Below are positions 24,227 to 33,312 of a DNA stretch of 64,000 nt, in pieces. The DNA lies in the NCBI RefSeq assembly GCF_014656195.1, contig NZ_BNBY01000021.1, positions 98,193 through 162,192 of the forward strand. The letters are read 5' to 3'. Each line of letters starts with the position of its first letter. The first letter of the stretch is position 1. The notes below the pieces were generated by a model. It was not told where the DNA came from and made no database searches. It worked only from the letters and a program-made list of their open reading frames with translations. Origin of the DNA: Kitasatospora xanthocidica. Lineage in GTDB: Bacteria > Actinomycetota > Actinomycetes > Streptomycetales > Streptomycetaceae. The translations under genes and the position numbers were made by a program.

Positions 24227-25774
24227 TCAGGCATCGGCGTCGGGGGCTTGGCGCGGCGCGCGGAAGAGGCACCCGGTGGCGGCGGCGAGCACGATGACGG
24301 CGACGACGACGAGGGAGGCCGACAGGCCGCTGATGAAGGCGTCCTTGACGGCCTGCGCCAGGGCGGGGCCCTGTGCGCCGGCGTGTTGGGCCACCTGCAG
24401 GCCGGCGGCCGCGGAGTCGCGGACGGAGTCGGCGGCGTGGGGCGGGAGCTGGTCGATGCTCGCGGGGAGGGCGTCGCGGTAGTGGCTGCCGTAGACGGAG
24501 CCCATGAGGGCGATGCCGATGGCGGAGCCGACTTCGCGGGTGGTGTCGTTCATCGCGGAGGCCACGCCCTGCTGGCCGCGGCCGAGGGACCCGGTGATGG
24601 CGGCGGTTCCGGCGGCGCCGGTCAGTCCGATGCCGAGGCCGCACAGGACCAGCCCGCCGAGGAAGGGCAGGTACCCGGAGTCGGCGTGGATGCGGGAGAT
24701 CGTGAACAGGCCGCCGCTGAGCAGGGTCAGGCCCGCGACCATGACGGCTTTCATGCCCAGGCGGGCGACGAGGTGGGGGGTGATGTGGGAGGTGGGCAGG
24801 ACGACGACGGCGACGGGGACGAGGGCGACGGCGGCCTTCAGGGGGCTGTAGCCGAGGATGAGCTGGAGGTACTGCAGGCCGACGAAGAAGAACCCGAAGA
24901 CGGCCATGAACTGCACCAGCACGGTGACGGCCCCGGCACGGAAGCCCGGGATGCCGAACAGGTGCGGGTCGAGGAGCGGTTGGTCGTTGCGCAGCCCGAA
25001 GAAGGCGTAGGCGGCGAAGCCGACGACGGTGACGGCCAGGGTTGCGAGGACGACGGGTTCGCTCCAGCCCTGCTCGTTGCCCTCGACGATGGCGAAGACC
25101 AGGCAGCCGATGGCGACAGCCGTGCAGGTGGCACCGATGACGTCGGGCCGGTGGGGGTGGGGGTCCTTGGTGTTGGGGGCCAGTGCCGCCGCGGCAGCCC
25201 CCGCGACCAGGGCGGTGACGGCGCTGGCGACGAAGATCGAGCGCCAGGAGAACTGCTCCAGCTGGGCGCCCGCGGCGAGCATGCCGATGATGGCGCCGGC
25301 CGCGGCGAAGCCCGACCACACCGCGACGCCCTTGGCCCGCTGCTCGGGCGGGAAGGCCGCGGTGATCGTGGACAGGGTGCCGGGCATGATCATGGCCGCG
25401 CCGATGCCCATGACGATCCGCCACACGATCAGGTGGGCGGTGGTGTCGGAGAAGGACGCCGCGAGGGAGGCGGCGCCGAAGACGACGGTGCCGGCGACCA
25501 GGACGTGGCGGCGGCCGATGCGGTCTCCGATCGCGCCGAGGGGCAGGACAAGTGCGGCAAGCGCGACGGTGTAGGCGTCGGCGATCCAGGTGAGCGAGGC
25601 GTTGGTGGCCGACAGGTCCACGGCGAGGTCGGGCAGGGCCAGGTTGAGGGCCGAGACCGACGCGACCACCAGGACGAGCGCCAGGCACATGGAGAACAGG
25701 ACGCCGCGGTGGCCGGCCCGGCCTGCGGCGGCCTCCTCGGATGCCTGAGCGGGGGTACGGGGAGTTGTGGTCAT
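24227..25774 (-). CDS. DHA2-family MFS drug exporter, copy 1
   Basis: 515 residues with about 14 hydrophobic helices. Motif A is LGAIGDRIGRRHVLVAGTVV, and the antiporter-type segment is RIVMGIGAAMIMPGTLSTIT, as in EmrB/QacA proton-driven multidrug exporters. It is paralogous to the exporter at 26790 over its whole length (both contain FMAVFGFFFVGLQ, SAMNDT and EVGSAIGIALMGSV). It has its own promoter space with a GATG-N4-CATC box at 25833, 59 bp upstream of the start, indicating control by the TetR protein of this island. AAGGGA precedes the ATG at a somewhat long distance. Confidence 0.9.
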   Translation of the reverse strand: MTTTPRTPAQASEEAAAGRAGHRGVLFSMCLALVLVVASVSALNLALPDLAVDLSATNASLTWIADAYTVALAALVLPLGAIGDRIGRRHVLVAGTVVFGAASLAASFSDTTAHLIVWRIVMGIGAAMIMPGTLSTITAAFPPEQRAKGVAVWSGFAAAGAIIGMLAAGAQLEQFSWRSIFVASAVTALVAGAAAAALAPNTKDPHPHRPDVIGATCTAVAIGCLVFAIVEGNEQGWSEPVVLATLAVTVVGFAAYAFFGLRNDQPLLDPHLFGIPGFRAGAVTVLVQFMAVFGFFFVGLQYLQLILGYSPLKAAVALVPVAVVVLPTSHITPHLVARLGMKAVMVAGLTLLSGGLFTISRIHADSGYLPFLGGLVLCGLGIGLTGAAGTAAITGSLGRGQQGVASAMNDTTREVGSAIGIALMGSVYGSHYRDALPASIDQLPPHAADSVRDSAAAGLQVAQHAGAQGPALAQAVKDAFISGLSASLVVVAVIVLAAATGCLFRAPRQAPDADA

Positions 25775-25832
25775 GTCGGGTCACGTCCCTTGGAAGGGTG
25801 GCCGGTCGGTGAGGCGGCGAGCCTCGATTTCC

Positions 25833-25844
25833 GATGAGAGCATC
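25833..25844. promoter_or_regulatory. TetR-type box upstream of exporter 1
   Basis: GATGAGAGCATC: GATG and CATC half-sites with a 4-base spacer, the same core as the long palindrome at 28419 and the two boxes at 29221 and 29266. It lies 59 bp upstream of the exporter 1 start. Confidence 0.5.
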
Positions 25845-25954
25845 AACTTCGATGGAGGCATGCAGGGTGGGGCGTGTCCTGGTGGACTGTCACCGTTTCG
25901 GGGGTCGCGGAACGCGTGGGGCTCGGGCCTGGGGGCCGTGATGGCCTCGCAGCG

Positions 25955-26677
25955 TTATGCGCCGACGGCGGGTGCGCCCGTGCGGAAGGTGACGTCGTCG
26001 CCGGCGAGCCGGGCTTCCAGGCCGCCGGCGCTCGTCCGGAGGGCGTCGAGGTGAAGGCCCTGGGGGATGTCGTGCAGGGGAATCGGCTGGTCGAAGATCT
26101 TCGCGAGCAGCTGCGTCCCGGGGCCGGGCAGGTTGCCGGACACCGGATGGAGGTCGGTGAAGACGATGGTGTTGCCGGTGCCCGCGGAGACCTTGGCGGT
26201 GAGGGTGGCGGCCCCGACCAGGGGCAGGAGGACCTGCGCGTCGACGTAGCCGGGCCGGTCGCCGGCGGTGATGCCGAGGCCGAGGGCGCTGGAGAGGTCG
26301 TCGTAGGACAGGAAGGCGCTGGCCTCGGCGGAGTCGGCACGGGCCGCCCGCTCGTCGCCCGACTGCCGCACCCCGGTGAGGTCGAGGTCGAGGCGGGTGA
26401 CGGGCAGGCGGCCGTCGTGGGCGGGTATGCCGTGGGCAGTGATGCCGACGTGGTCCAGGCGTCCGGCGACGACCTGGCTCAGGACGGGGAAACCGTCGAT
26501 GGTGACCCGGGGCGCCCGGGAGGTGCCGGTGGCCTGCTGGAAGGCGTCGGCAGTGCGGTGCTGGACGTACTGGGCGACTGCGCGGTCGGCCCCGGTCGTA
26601 CCGAGCGCGAGGGCCGCGAGGGCCGCGGTGGCGGCAAGGGCAGGGTGGCGGCGCGCTGCGAGAGGCAAGAGGGGCAC
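25955..26677 (-). CDS. DUF2993 (LmeA-like) secreted lipid-binding protein
   Basis: 240 residues, GTG start with AAGGAG upstream. The N-terminus has a hydrophobic signal segment (HPALAATAALAALALGTTGA). The rest fits the DUF2993 family: VTIDGFPVLSQVVAGRLDHV, then LDLDLTGV, LSYDDLSSALGL and LPGPGTQLLAKIFDQPIPLH. The mycobacterial relative LmeA binds phospholipid in the cell envelope; the role in this organism is not established. It lies between the two exporter genes on the same strand, 112 bp after exporter 2, and may be co-transcribed with it. Confidence 0.85.
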   Translation of the reverse strand: MPLLPLAARRHPALAATAALAALALGTTGADRAVAQYVQHRTADAFQQATGTSRAPRVTIDGFPVLSQVVAGRLDHVGITAHGIPAHDGRLPVTRLDLDLTGVRQSGDERAARADSAEASAFLSYDDLSSALGLGITAGDRPGYVDAQVLLPLVGAATLTAKVSAGTGNTIVFTDLHPVSGNLPGPGTQLLAKIFDQPIPLHDIPQGLHLDALRTSAGGLEARLAGDDVTFRTGAPAVGA

Positions 26678-26789
26678 GGGGGCTCCTTGTGGACAGGCGG
26701 GTGAGGTGCGCCCGCGTGGTGTTGCCGAAGCCGGGCTGGGCTGGGCTGGTGCAGGACCTCGAGGGCGGACGCGCGGCGGGTGAGGGCGA

Positions 26790-28409
26790 TCACGTACTCG
26801 GTGTCGCCGCCGTCTGCTTGGCCGCAGCTTCGCGATCGGGCTCGGGGTCGGTGGACCAGTGGGGCTCCGGGGTTGCGGTCCGGGCCTTGCCGCCGGGGCG
26901 CGGTGCGATCGCGGCGCAGGCGATGGCGGCGACCGCCAGAATCGCTGCGATGACTTCCATCGCGGAGGTGAAGCCGGACATGAAGGCGTCGCGGACCGCG
27001 GTGGCCAGCGCGGACCCCTGGGCGCCGAGGTGGGCCGCGACTTCGAGTCCGCCGGCGGCGGAGTGGTGCACGGTCTCGGCGGCCTGGGCGGGCAGGCGGG
27101 ACAGGTCGTCGGGCAGTGCGGAGCGGTAGTGGCTGGAGAACACCGAGCCCATCAGTGCGATGCCGATCGCGGAGCCGACCTCGCGGGCGGTGTCGTTCAT
27201 GGCCGAGGCCACCCCCTGGCTGTCGGGGCCGAGGGAGTCGACGATGGAGCTGGTGCCGGTGGCGCTGGTCAGGCCGATACCGGCCCCGGCGAGGATCAGG
27301 GCGCCGAGGAAGGGCAGGTAGCCGCTGTCGGCGTGCAGGCGGGTCAGCCAGAACATGCCGCCTGCCAGGCACAGCAGGCCTGCGGGCATGACCGCCTTGA
27401 CGCCCAGGCGCTGGGCCAGGCGCGGTGTGACCACTGAGGTGGGCAGGACGACGGCCGCGACCGGGACCAGTGCGACTGCGCTGCGCAGCGGGCTGTAGCC
27501 GAGGATCAGCTGGAGGAACTGCAGGCCGACGAAGAAGAACCCGAAGACGGCCATGAACTGCACCAGGATCGCCAGCGTGCCCGCGCCGAAGCCGCGCAGT
27601 TTGAAGAGGCGCGGGTCCAGCAGCGGGTGTCGGCTGCGCAGGCCCAGCACCACGTAGGCGGCCAGCGCCACCGCGGCGACCGCGAACGCGGCGGGGACCT
27701 CCGGGCGGGTCCAGCCCCGGTCGTTGCCCTCGATGATCCCGTAGACCAGCGCCCCCACCGCCAGTGCGGTGGTGGCCGACCCGGGGAAGTCGAAGCGCTC
27801 CCGCACCGAGCTGCGGGTCTCCGGGGCCAGCAGCAGCGCGGCGAGCGCGCACGCCATGGCGGTGGCCCCACTGGTCCAGAAGATCGACTTCCAGGAGAAC
27901 TGCTCCAGCAGGCCGCCGGCGACGAGCATGCCGATGATGGCCCCGGCCGCGGCGAAGCCGGACCAGATCGCGACCCCGCGGTCCTTCCTGTCCGCGGGGA
28001 GGACCGCGGTGATCGTCGACAGCGTCCCCGGCATGATCATGGCCGCGCCGACGCCCATCACCACCCGGCACACGATCAGGTGCGAGGTGGAGGAGGAGCA
28101 GGCCGCGAGGGCCGCGGCGGCGCCGAAGACGACGTTCCCGGCGATCAGGACCTTGCGGCGCCCGATCCGGTCACCGAGCGCACCCAGCGGCAGGACCAGC
28201 GCGGCCAGGGCCACGGTGTAGCCGTCGGCGATCCAGGTGAGCGCCGAGTTGGTGGCGCCCAGTTCCACGGCGAGGCTCGGCAGCGCGAGGTTCAGCGCGG
28301 AGACCGAGGCCACGACCAGGACGAGGGAGAGGCACATGGCGAAGAGCACGCCGCTCTGGCCGCCACGACCCGTTCGGACAGGGGAGTTGCTGAACGCGGG
28401 CGTTTTCAT
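26790..28409 (-). CDS. DHA2-family MFS drug exporter, copy 2
   Basis: 539 residues, about 14 helices, with a hydrophilic C-terminal tail. Motif A is LGALGDRIGRRKVLIAGNVV, followed by RVVMGVGAAMIMPGTLSTIT. The closest relative visible is exporter 1. The start is ATG 28409 (MKTPAFSNSPVRTG); the frame stays open through the TetR gene in antisense-like sequence, which is not used. A perfect 10+10 palindrome at 28419-28442 ends 9 bp before the start codon, so repression should be tight. It diverges from nothing; the TetR gene is upstream on the same strand. Confidence 0.9.
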   Translation of the reverse strand: MKTPAFSNSPVRTGRGGQSGVLFAMCLSLVLVVASVSALNLALPSLAVELGATNSALTWIADGYTVALAALVLPLGALGDRIGRRKVLIAGNVVFGAAAALAACSSSTSHLIVCRVVMGVGAAMIMPGTLSTITAVLPADRKDRGVAIWSGFAAAGAIIGMLVAGGLLEQFSWKSIFWTSGATAMACALAALLLAPETRSSVRERFDFPGSATTALAVGALVYGIIEGNDRGWTRPEVPAAFAVAAVALAAYVVLGLRSRHPLLDPRLFKLRGFGAGTLAILVQFMAVFGFFFVGLQFLQLILGYSPLRSAVALVPVAAVVLPTSVVTPRLAQRLGVKAVMPAGLLCLAGGMFWLTRLHADSGYLPFLGALILAGAGIGLTSATGTSSIVDSLGPDSQGVASAMNDTAREVGSAIGIALMGSVFSSHYRSALPDDLSRLPAQAAETVHHSAAGGLEVAAHLGAQGSALATAVRDAFMSGFTSAMEVIAAILAVAAIACAAIAPRPGGKARTATPEPHWSTDPEPDREAAAKQTAATPST

Positions 28410-28418
28410 GCCCTCATC

Positions 28419-28442
28419 GTAACTGATGGCTTCATCAGTTAC
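28419..28442. promoter_or_regulatory. Perfect TetR-type operator at the exporter 2 start
   Basis: GTAACTGATG (28419-28428), GCTT spacer, CATCAGTTAC (28433-28442). The 10-bp arms are perfectly complementary. It sits directly upstream of the exporter 2 ribosome site. The GATG-N4-CATC core recurs in front of exporter 1 and between the TetR gene and the catabolic operon. Confidence 0.8.
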
Positions 28443-28546
28443 GACCAAAGAATCAGGTGCGCTCACAGGGCTGGGGAGTACGGCAGGCCCCCGCGCCGTG
28501 GAACGGTGCGGGGGCCTGGAGTGGAGTTCTGGCCGGCAGGCCGGGG

Positions 28547-29194
28547 TCAGGGGAGGTCGGGCAGGGGGCCGGTGGCGATCTCGCACGCCTCCTCGGCGGG
28601 GAGCCCTAGCATGCGCAGGATCATCTCGGCCGTCTGCTCGCCGGCGGCTGCGCCGAGGTCGCGCGCCGAGTTGAGCTGGAGCAGGCCGATCAGCGCGCCG
28701 CCGACCGCAGACAGGGCCACGAGCGGGTCGTCGAAGGTGAAGCGCCCGGACGCCTTGCCGACCTCCAGGTCGCGCAGGGCACGCGGCCCGAGCCCGGTGG
28801 CGGCGTTGATGTGCGGCAGGCCCCGCAGGCGCAGGATCTGGGTGATCTCGGGATGCGAGGCGGCCAGCCGCAGCGTGAGGCGGACGCTGGTGGCGAAGAC
28901 CGCGGCCGGGTCGTCGATGCCTTCGGTGACGCTGTCGAGCAGCTGGCCGTACTCCTCCAGGGCGTCGCCGACGGCGGCGTCGAAGAGCTCGTTCTTGGTC
29001 TCGAAGTGGTTGTAGAACGTGCCGAAACCCACGTCGGCGCGTTCGGCGATCTCCTGGATGCTGGCCGAGGTCTCGCCCGTCTCGGCCAGGATCTGCCGCG
29101 CGGCGGCGATCAGCGCCTGGCGAGTGCGCGCACGGCGGCGCTCGAAGCGATTCGCACTGGCGGGGCCGTCGGTGGTGTCGAGCTGGTTCGGCAT
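28547..29194 (-). CDS. TetR-family repressor of the island
   Basis: 215 residues. The N-terminal helix-turn-helix (residues ~18-65) reads ARTRQALIAAARQILAETGE, ASIQEIAERADVGFGTFYNHF and KNELFDAAV. The C-terminal domain is helical and ligand-binding. It diverges from the catabolic operon at 29337 with two TetR boxes in the 142-bp gap, and the same box precedes both exporters. It therefore probably represses itself, the catabolic operon and both exporters, released by an aromatic or drug-like ligand. Confidence 0.9.
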   Translation of the reverse strand: MPNQLDTTDGPASANRFERRRARTRQALIAAARQILAETGETSASIQEIAERADVGFGTFYNHFETKNELFDAAVGDALEEYGQLLDSVTEGIDDPAAVFATSVRLTLRLAASHPEITQILRLRGLPHINAATGLGPRALRDLEVGKASGRFTFDDPLVALSAVGGALIGLLQLNSARDLGAAAGEQTAEMILRMLGLPAEEACEIATGPLPDLP

Positions 29195-29220
29195 ACCGCC
29201 AGTCTAGGCGCATTCAGATC

Positions 29221-29279
29221 TGATGACTCCATCACTCTGGGCCTTGACGATTGCTCTGCCAAGACTGATGCTTCTATCA
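29221..29279. promoter_or_regulatory. Two TetR-type boxes in the divergent promoter
   Basis: TGATGACTCCATCA (29221-29234) is a TGATG-N4-CATCA inverted repeat, and TGATGCTTCTATCA (29266-29279) is the same with one mismatch. They lie between the TetR start (29194) and the catabolic operon start (29337). Confidence 0.65.
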
Positions 29280-29336
29280 ATTCAGAGCTTCTCATCAGAA
29301 GCGTGTCCGTTCGAGCCACCCTGACGGAGCCACCAC

Positions 29337-30482
29337 ATGGCGAAGGACCGCGCCCGTCCACCCGGGCCCAGCACCGCCCACCAAGACCTGCACAGCGAGC
29401 ACGGGCCGCTGCGCGGGGAGCACCCCGGCCGTGCCCGGCAGCCCGTGATCAAGGTGGCGGACCTGGCCTGGCTGGAGTTCGAGAAGCCCGACCTGTCCCG
29501 CGCCGAGGTGTTCGCCCGCGACTTCGGCTTCGCCGTCGCCGCGCGCACCGCCCAGGCCCTGTACCTGCGCGGCACGCTGCCCGGTTCGGCGTGCGTGGTG
29601 CTGCGCCGCGGCCGCACCTCGCGGTTCCTCGGGCCGGCGTTCCGGGCCGCCGAGCGCGCGGACCTGGACCACCTGGCCCGGGCCACCGGCCGTCCGGTCC
29701 GCGACCTCACCGAGTTCGGCGGCGGGCAGGTCGTGGACCTGACCGACCCGTCCGGCTTCCCGGTCCGCGTCGTCCACGGCACCGAGCAGCTCCCGGCCCT
29801 GCCCGAACAGCCCCCGCTCCTGCTCAACTTCGGTGGCAGCCGGGCCCGGACCAACGCCACCCAGCGCCCGCCGCGCGAACCCGCCCGCATCCAGCGGCTC
29901 GGCCACGTGGTCCTGGAGACACCGAGGTTCACCCAGGCCCTGGACTGGTACCTGGAAACCCTTGGCCTGATCGTCAGCGACTTCCTGTTCCTGGACGGGC
30001 GGCGCGACCGCGGGCCGACAATGGCGTTCATCCGCTGCGACCGGGGCAGCACCCCGGTCGACCACCACACCCTCGCGATGCACCTGGGCCCGCGCACCGG
30101 CTACGTCCACTCCGCCTACCAGGTCACCGACCTCGACGCGATCGCCGCCGGCGGTCAGTACCTCGCCGAGCGCGGCTACAAGCGCAGCTGGGGCATCGGC
30201 CGGCACATCCAGGGCAGCCAGCTCTTCGACTACTGGCGCGACCCGGACCGGCTGATGGTCGAGCACTTCGCCGACGGCGACCTGTTCTCCTGCGACCTGG
30301 AACCCGGCTGGGCCCCGATGTCCGCGAGCGGCCTGGCCCAGTGGGGCCCGCCCGCCACCCGTGACTTCCTCGGCGCCAACCCCACCCCCGCCCTGATCCG
30401 CGAGGTGATGCGCGCCCTGCGCGCCGACAACGAGATCGACCCCGGCCGTCTGCTGGGCCTGATGAAAGCGATGAACCGATGA
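29337..30482 (+). CDS. Extradiol dioxygenase-like VOC protein
   Basis: 381 residues with two vicinal-oxygen-chelate modules (~38-150 and ~185-330). The second carries the metal-ligand pattern of type I extradiol dioxygenases: His in RLGHVVLETPRF, His in TGYVHSAYQVTDLDA and Glu in LMVEHFADGD, plus HHTLAMHLG. The expected role is ring cleavage of a catechol-type intermediate. ATG 29337 has GGAG 7 bases upstream. It is the first gene of a four-gene operon with overlapping starts (hydrolase, ligase, monooxygenase), consistent with an aromatic-acid pathway. Substrate unknown. Confidence 0.85.
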   Translation: MAKDRARPPGPSTAHQDLHSEHGPLRGEHPGRARQPVIKVADLAWLEFEKPDLSRAEVFARDFGFAVAARTAQALYLRGTLPGSACVVLRRGRTSRFLGPAFRAAERADLDHLARATGRPVRDLTEFGGGQVVDLTDPSGFPVRVVHGTEQLPALPEQPPLLLNFGGSRARTNATQRPPREPARIQRLGHVVLETPRFTQALDWYLETLGLIVSDFLFLDGRRDRGPTMAFIRCDRGSTPVDHHTLAMHLGPRTGYVHSAYQVTDLDAIAAGGQYLAERGYKRSWGIGRHIQGSQLFDYWRDPDRLMVEHFADGDLFSCDLEPGWAPMSASGLAQWGPPATRDFLGANPTPALIREVMRALRADNEIDPGRLLGLMKAMNR

Positions 30483-31420
30483 GCGTCAACGTCCTGCGCA
30501 CCACCGACGGCTGGTACGCCGTCCGCGAGCAGCGCGCCGTCCGGGTGCAGACCACTGCCGCCACCACCGCCGAGCTGCTGGCCGACCGGGACGCCGTCAC
30601 CGCCGCCGCGCACAGCACCACCCCCGGCGTGCCGGTCGCCGACCTCGCGGTGCTCTCCCCCATCACCCCAGGGCGCCGGGTCGTCGCCCAGATGACGAAC
30701 TTCGCGTCGCACGCGGCCGACGCGGGACTCGACCCGAAGAACGTCCCGCTCACCTTCTTCCGCAAGGCGTCCGGGTCGATCAGCGGCCCGTACGAGGACA
30801 TCGTCAAGCCCGCCCACGTCCGGCTGCTCGACTACGAGGTGGAGATCGGCCTCGTCATCGGCGCACCGCTGCCGGTCGGCACCGAGGTCTCCGCCGCGAA
30901 CCTCGCCGACCACGTCGCAGCCCTCGTGGTCACCAACGACGTCTCCGCCCGGGACCTGCAGCTGCCCAAGACCCAGTTCTACGAGGCCAAGTCCTACCCC
31001 ACCTTCACCCCCACCGGACCGGCGCTGGTGCTGCTGGAGGAGGGCGACCTCGACCGTTTCGCGCAGCTGCGGCTGCGCCTGTGGGTCAACGGCGAGCTGC
31101 GGCAGGACATGCCCGCCTCCGACATGATCTACCGGCCGCTCGAAGCCCTCCGGGCGCTCAGCGGCTTCCAGCGGCTCGACCCCGGCGACCTGCTGCTCAC
31201 CGGCACCCCGGTCGGCACCGCGCTCAGCGCGCCGCCCAAGCCGGTCGAGGTCCTCGGCTCGCTGCTGCCGGCCGCGACCAAGTGGCGCCTGTTCTTCAAG
31301 GCCCAGGCCAAGAACCCCAAGTACCTGCGACCCGGCGACCTGGTGGAGGCCGCCGTAGCCACCGACGACGGCACGCTCGACCTCGGCCGCCAGCGCACGA
31401 CGGTGAGGTACGCCCGGTGA
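30479..31420 (+). CDS. Fumarylacetoacetate hydrolase-family protein
   Basis: 313 residues. The FAH catalytic core runs from ~70: FFRKASGSISGPYEDI, the metal-binding DYEVEIGLVIG, VTNDVSARDLQLPKTQFYEA, GDLLLTGTPVGT and a C-terminal LVEAAVATDDGTLDLG. The family hydrolyses C-C bonds of ring-cleavage products or related diketo acids. The ATG overlaps the dioxygenase stop (ATGA), so translation is coupled. It fits as the step after extradiol cleavage. Confidence 0.9.
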   Translation: MSVNVLRTTDGWYAVREQRAVRVQTTAATTAELLADRDAVTAAAHSTTPGVPVADLAVLSPITPGRRVVAQMTNFASHAADAGLDPKNVPLTFFRKASGSISGPYEDIVKPAHVRLLDYEVEIGLVIGAPLPVGTEVSAANLADHVAALVVTNDVSARDLQLPKTQFYEAKSYPTFTPTGPALVLLEEGDLDRFAQLRLRLWVNGELRQDMPASDMIYRPLEALRALSGFQRLDPGDLLLTGTPVGTALSAPPKPVEVLGSLLPAATKWRLFFKAQAKNPKYLRPGDLVEAAVATDDGTLDLGRQRTTVRYAR

Positions 31421-33312
31421 CCGAGGACCTGCTGTGGCCCCGCTACGCCGCCCCCGACGACCTGGCCGCGATCGAGGCCGTCCCGCTCCAGGCGCGCGGT
31501 CTGCCCGGTTCGACGTACGACCTGCTCGTACGCGCGGCGAGCAGGTGGCCGGACCGCACCGCGCTCACGGTGCTGCCCGAGGCCGCCCGGTGGCGCGAGC
31601 CGGTGCGGCTGACCTTCGCCGACCTGCTGGAACGGGTGCACCGCTACGCCAACCTGCTGCACCGTCTGGGGGTACGGCGCGGCGACGCGGTGGCACTGAT
31701 GGCGCTCAACTGCGCGGACCTCGTACCGGCCGTGCTGGCCGCGCAGCTCGCCGGGATCGCCGTGCCGCTCAACGGCGCGCTCGCCCCGGCCCACCTGGGC
31801 GAGCTGCTGCGGCGTTCCGGCGCCCGGGTCCTGATCACTGCGGGACCGGAGCTGGACCCGCAGGCGTGGGCGAAGGTCCCCGAGCTGACCGGCGCCCTGG
31901 ACGCGGTCCTGGTGCTGCGCCCCACGGACGCGCAGGCCCCAGCGGCGCCGCTGCCCCGACTCGACGGAGTATTGGTCGGCGAACTGGCGGAGTTGTCCCA
32001 GGACCAGGACCCGTCCGGCTTCTCGGGCGACGAGCCCGCGGCGGGCGACCTGGCCGCGTTCTTCCACACCGGCGGCACCACCGGAACCCCGAAGCTCGCC
32101 GCCCACACCCACGAGAGCGAGGTCGCCAACGCCTGGATGATCGCCGCCAACTCGCTGCTCGACGGCGACGCGGTGATCTTCGCCGCCCTGCCCCTGTTCC
32201 ACGTCAACGCCCTCGTGGTCACCCTGCTGGCGCCGCTGTTCAAGGGCCAGCAGGTGGTGTGGGCAGGGCCGCTCGGCTACCGCGAACCCGCCCTGTACGG
32301 GGAGTTCTGGTCGATAGTCGAGCACTACGGCATCGCGGCCATGAGCGCCGTGCCGACCGTCTACCAGGTGCTCGCCCAGTGCCCGGTCGGCACGGCGGAC
32401 ATCAGCAGCCTGCGGTACGCCATGGTCGGCGCGTCGCCGCTGCCCGACGCCGTCCGCGCCGCGTTCGAGGCCCGCACCAAGGTGACGCTGGTCGAGGGCT
32501 ACGGCTTGACCGAGGCCACCTGTGCCAGCGCCCGCAGCTTCCCCGACGCGCCGCGCCCCGGCGCGGTCGGGCAGCGCATGCCCTACCAGCGGCTGAAGGT
32601 CGTCCACCCGGAATCGGGGGCGGAGCTGCCCGCCGGGCAGACCGGCCTGCTGGCGATCGCCGGCCCGACCGTGTTCGCCTGCTACGTCACCGGCCGCGAC
32701 GCCCAGGGCCGTCCGGTCCTCGACGGCCTGGGCAAGCTCGTGGACGGCTGGCTCGACACCGGCGACCTGGCCCGACTCGACGCCGACGGGTTCGTCCACC
32801 TGGCCGGCCGTGCCAAGGACCTGATCATCCGCGGCGGCCACAACATCGACCCGGCTGTCATCGAGGACGCGCTGCTCACCCACCCGTACGTCACCGGTGC
32901 CGGCGCGGTCGGACGCCCCGACCCGCACGCGGGCGAGGTCCCGGTGGCGTACGTGACCCTCGCACCGGATGCGGAGGTGAGCGAGGACGAGCTCCGCCGG
33001 TGGGCCGCCGAGCGCGTCCCGGAACGCGCGGCCGCACCGAAGTCCGTCACCGTCCTCGCCGCGATGCCGGTGACGGACGTCGGCAAGCCCTACAAGCTCG
33101 CCCTGCGGGCGGACGCCACCCGGCTGGTTGTCGCAGAGGCCCTGGCCGGTCAAGGCTTCGGCAACGAAGTCGACGCGGCGGTCGAGGACGGGTCCGTCCT
33201 GGTCTCCGTCACCCTCGGCGCCGGTGACCGCGAGGCCATCAGAGCGGTCCTCGACCAGTACGCCCTGCGATGGACGTGGTCCCCGGCGACGCCCGGACCG
33301 GTGGCGCCATGA
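31417..33312 (+). CDS. Acyl-CoA synthetase, AMP-forming
   Basis: 631 residues of the adenylate-forming superfamily: P-loop FFHTGGTTGTPKLAAHTHE, EGYGLTEATCAS, DTGDLARLDADGFVHLAGRA, KDLIIRGGHNIDP and a C-terminal catalytic Lys near PVTDVGKPYKLAL. It activates a carboxylic acid, probably aromatic or a ring-cleavage product, as a CoA thioester. The GTG start overlaps the hydrolase stop (GTGA). The C-terminal ~50 residues after GKPYK (LVVAEALAGQGFGNEVDAAV) extend beyond the usual end of the family and have no clear assignment. Confidence 0.9.
   Translation: MTEDLLWPRYAAPDDLAAIEAVPLQARGLPGSTYDLLVRAASRWPDRTALTVLPEAARWREPVRLTFADLLERVHRYANLLHRLGVRRGDAVALMALNCADLVPAVLAAQLAGIAVPLNGALAPAHLGELLRRSGARVLITAGPELDPQAWAKVPELTGALDAVLVLRPTDAQAPAAPLPRLDGVLVGELAELSQDQDPSGFSGDEPAAGDLAAFFHTGGTTGTPKLAAHTHESEVANAWMIAANSLLDGDAVIFAALPLFHVNALVVTLLAPLFKGQQVVWAGPLGYREPALYGEFWSIVEHYGIAAMSAVPTVYQVLAQCPVGTADISSLRYAMVGASPLPDAVRAAFEARTKVTLVEGYGLTEATCASARSFPDAPRPGAVGQRMPYQRLKVVHPESGAELPAGQTGLLAIAGPTVFACYVTGRDAQGRPVLDGLGKLVDGWLDTGDLARLDADGFVHLAGRAKDLIIRGGHNIDPAVIEDALLTHPYVTGAGAVGRPDPHAGEVPVAYVTLAPDAEVSEDELRRWAAERVPERAAAPKSVTVLAAMPVTDVGKPYKLALRADATRLVVAEALAGQGFGNEVDAAVEDGSVLVSVTLGAGDREAIRAVLDQYALRWTWSPATPGPVAP

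Noticed and set aside
26790..29213. Exporter 2 as an 807-residue protein starting at 29213
   Set aside because: The extra 268 residues are antisense-like Arg/His-rich sequence across the TetR gene; ATG 28409 starts a normal 14-helix exporter.
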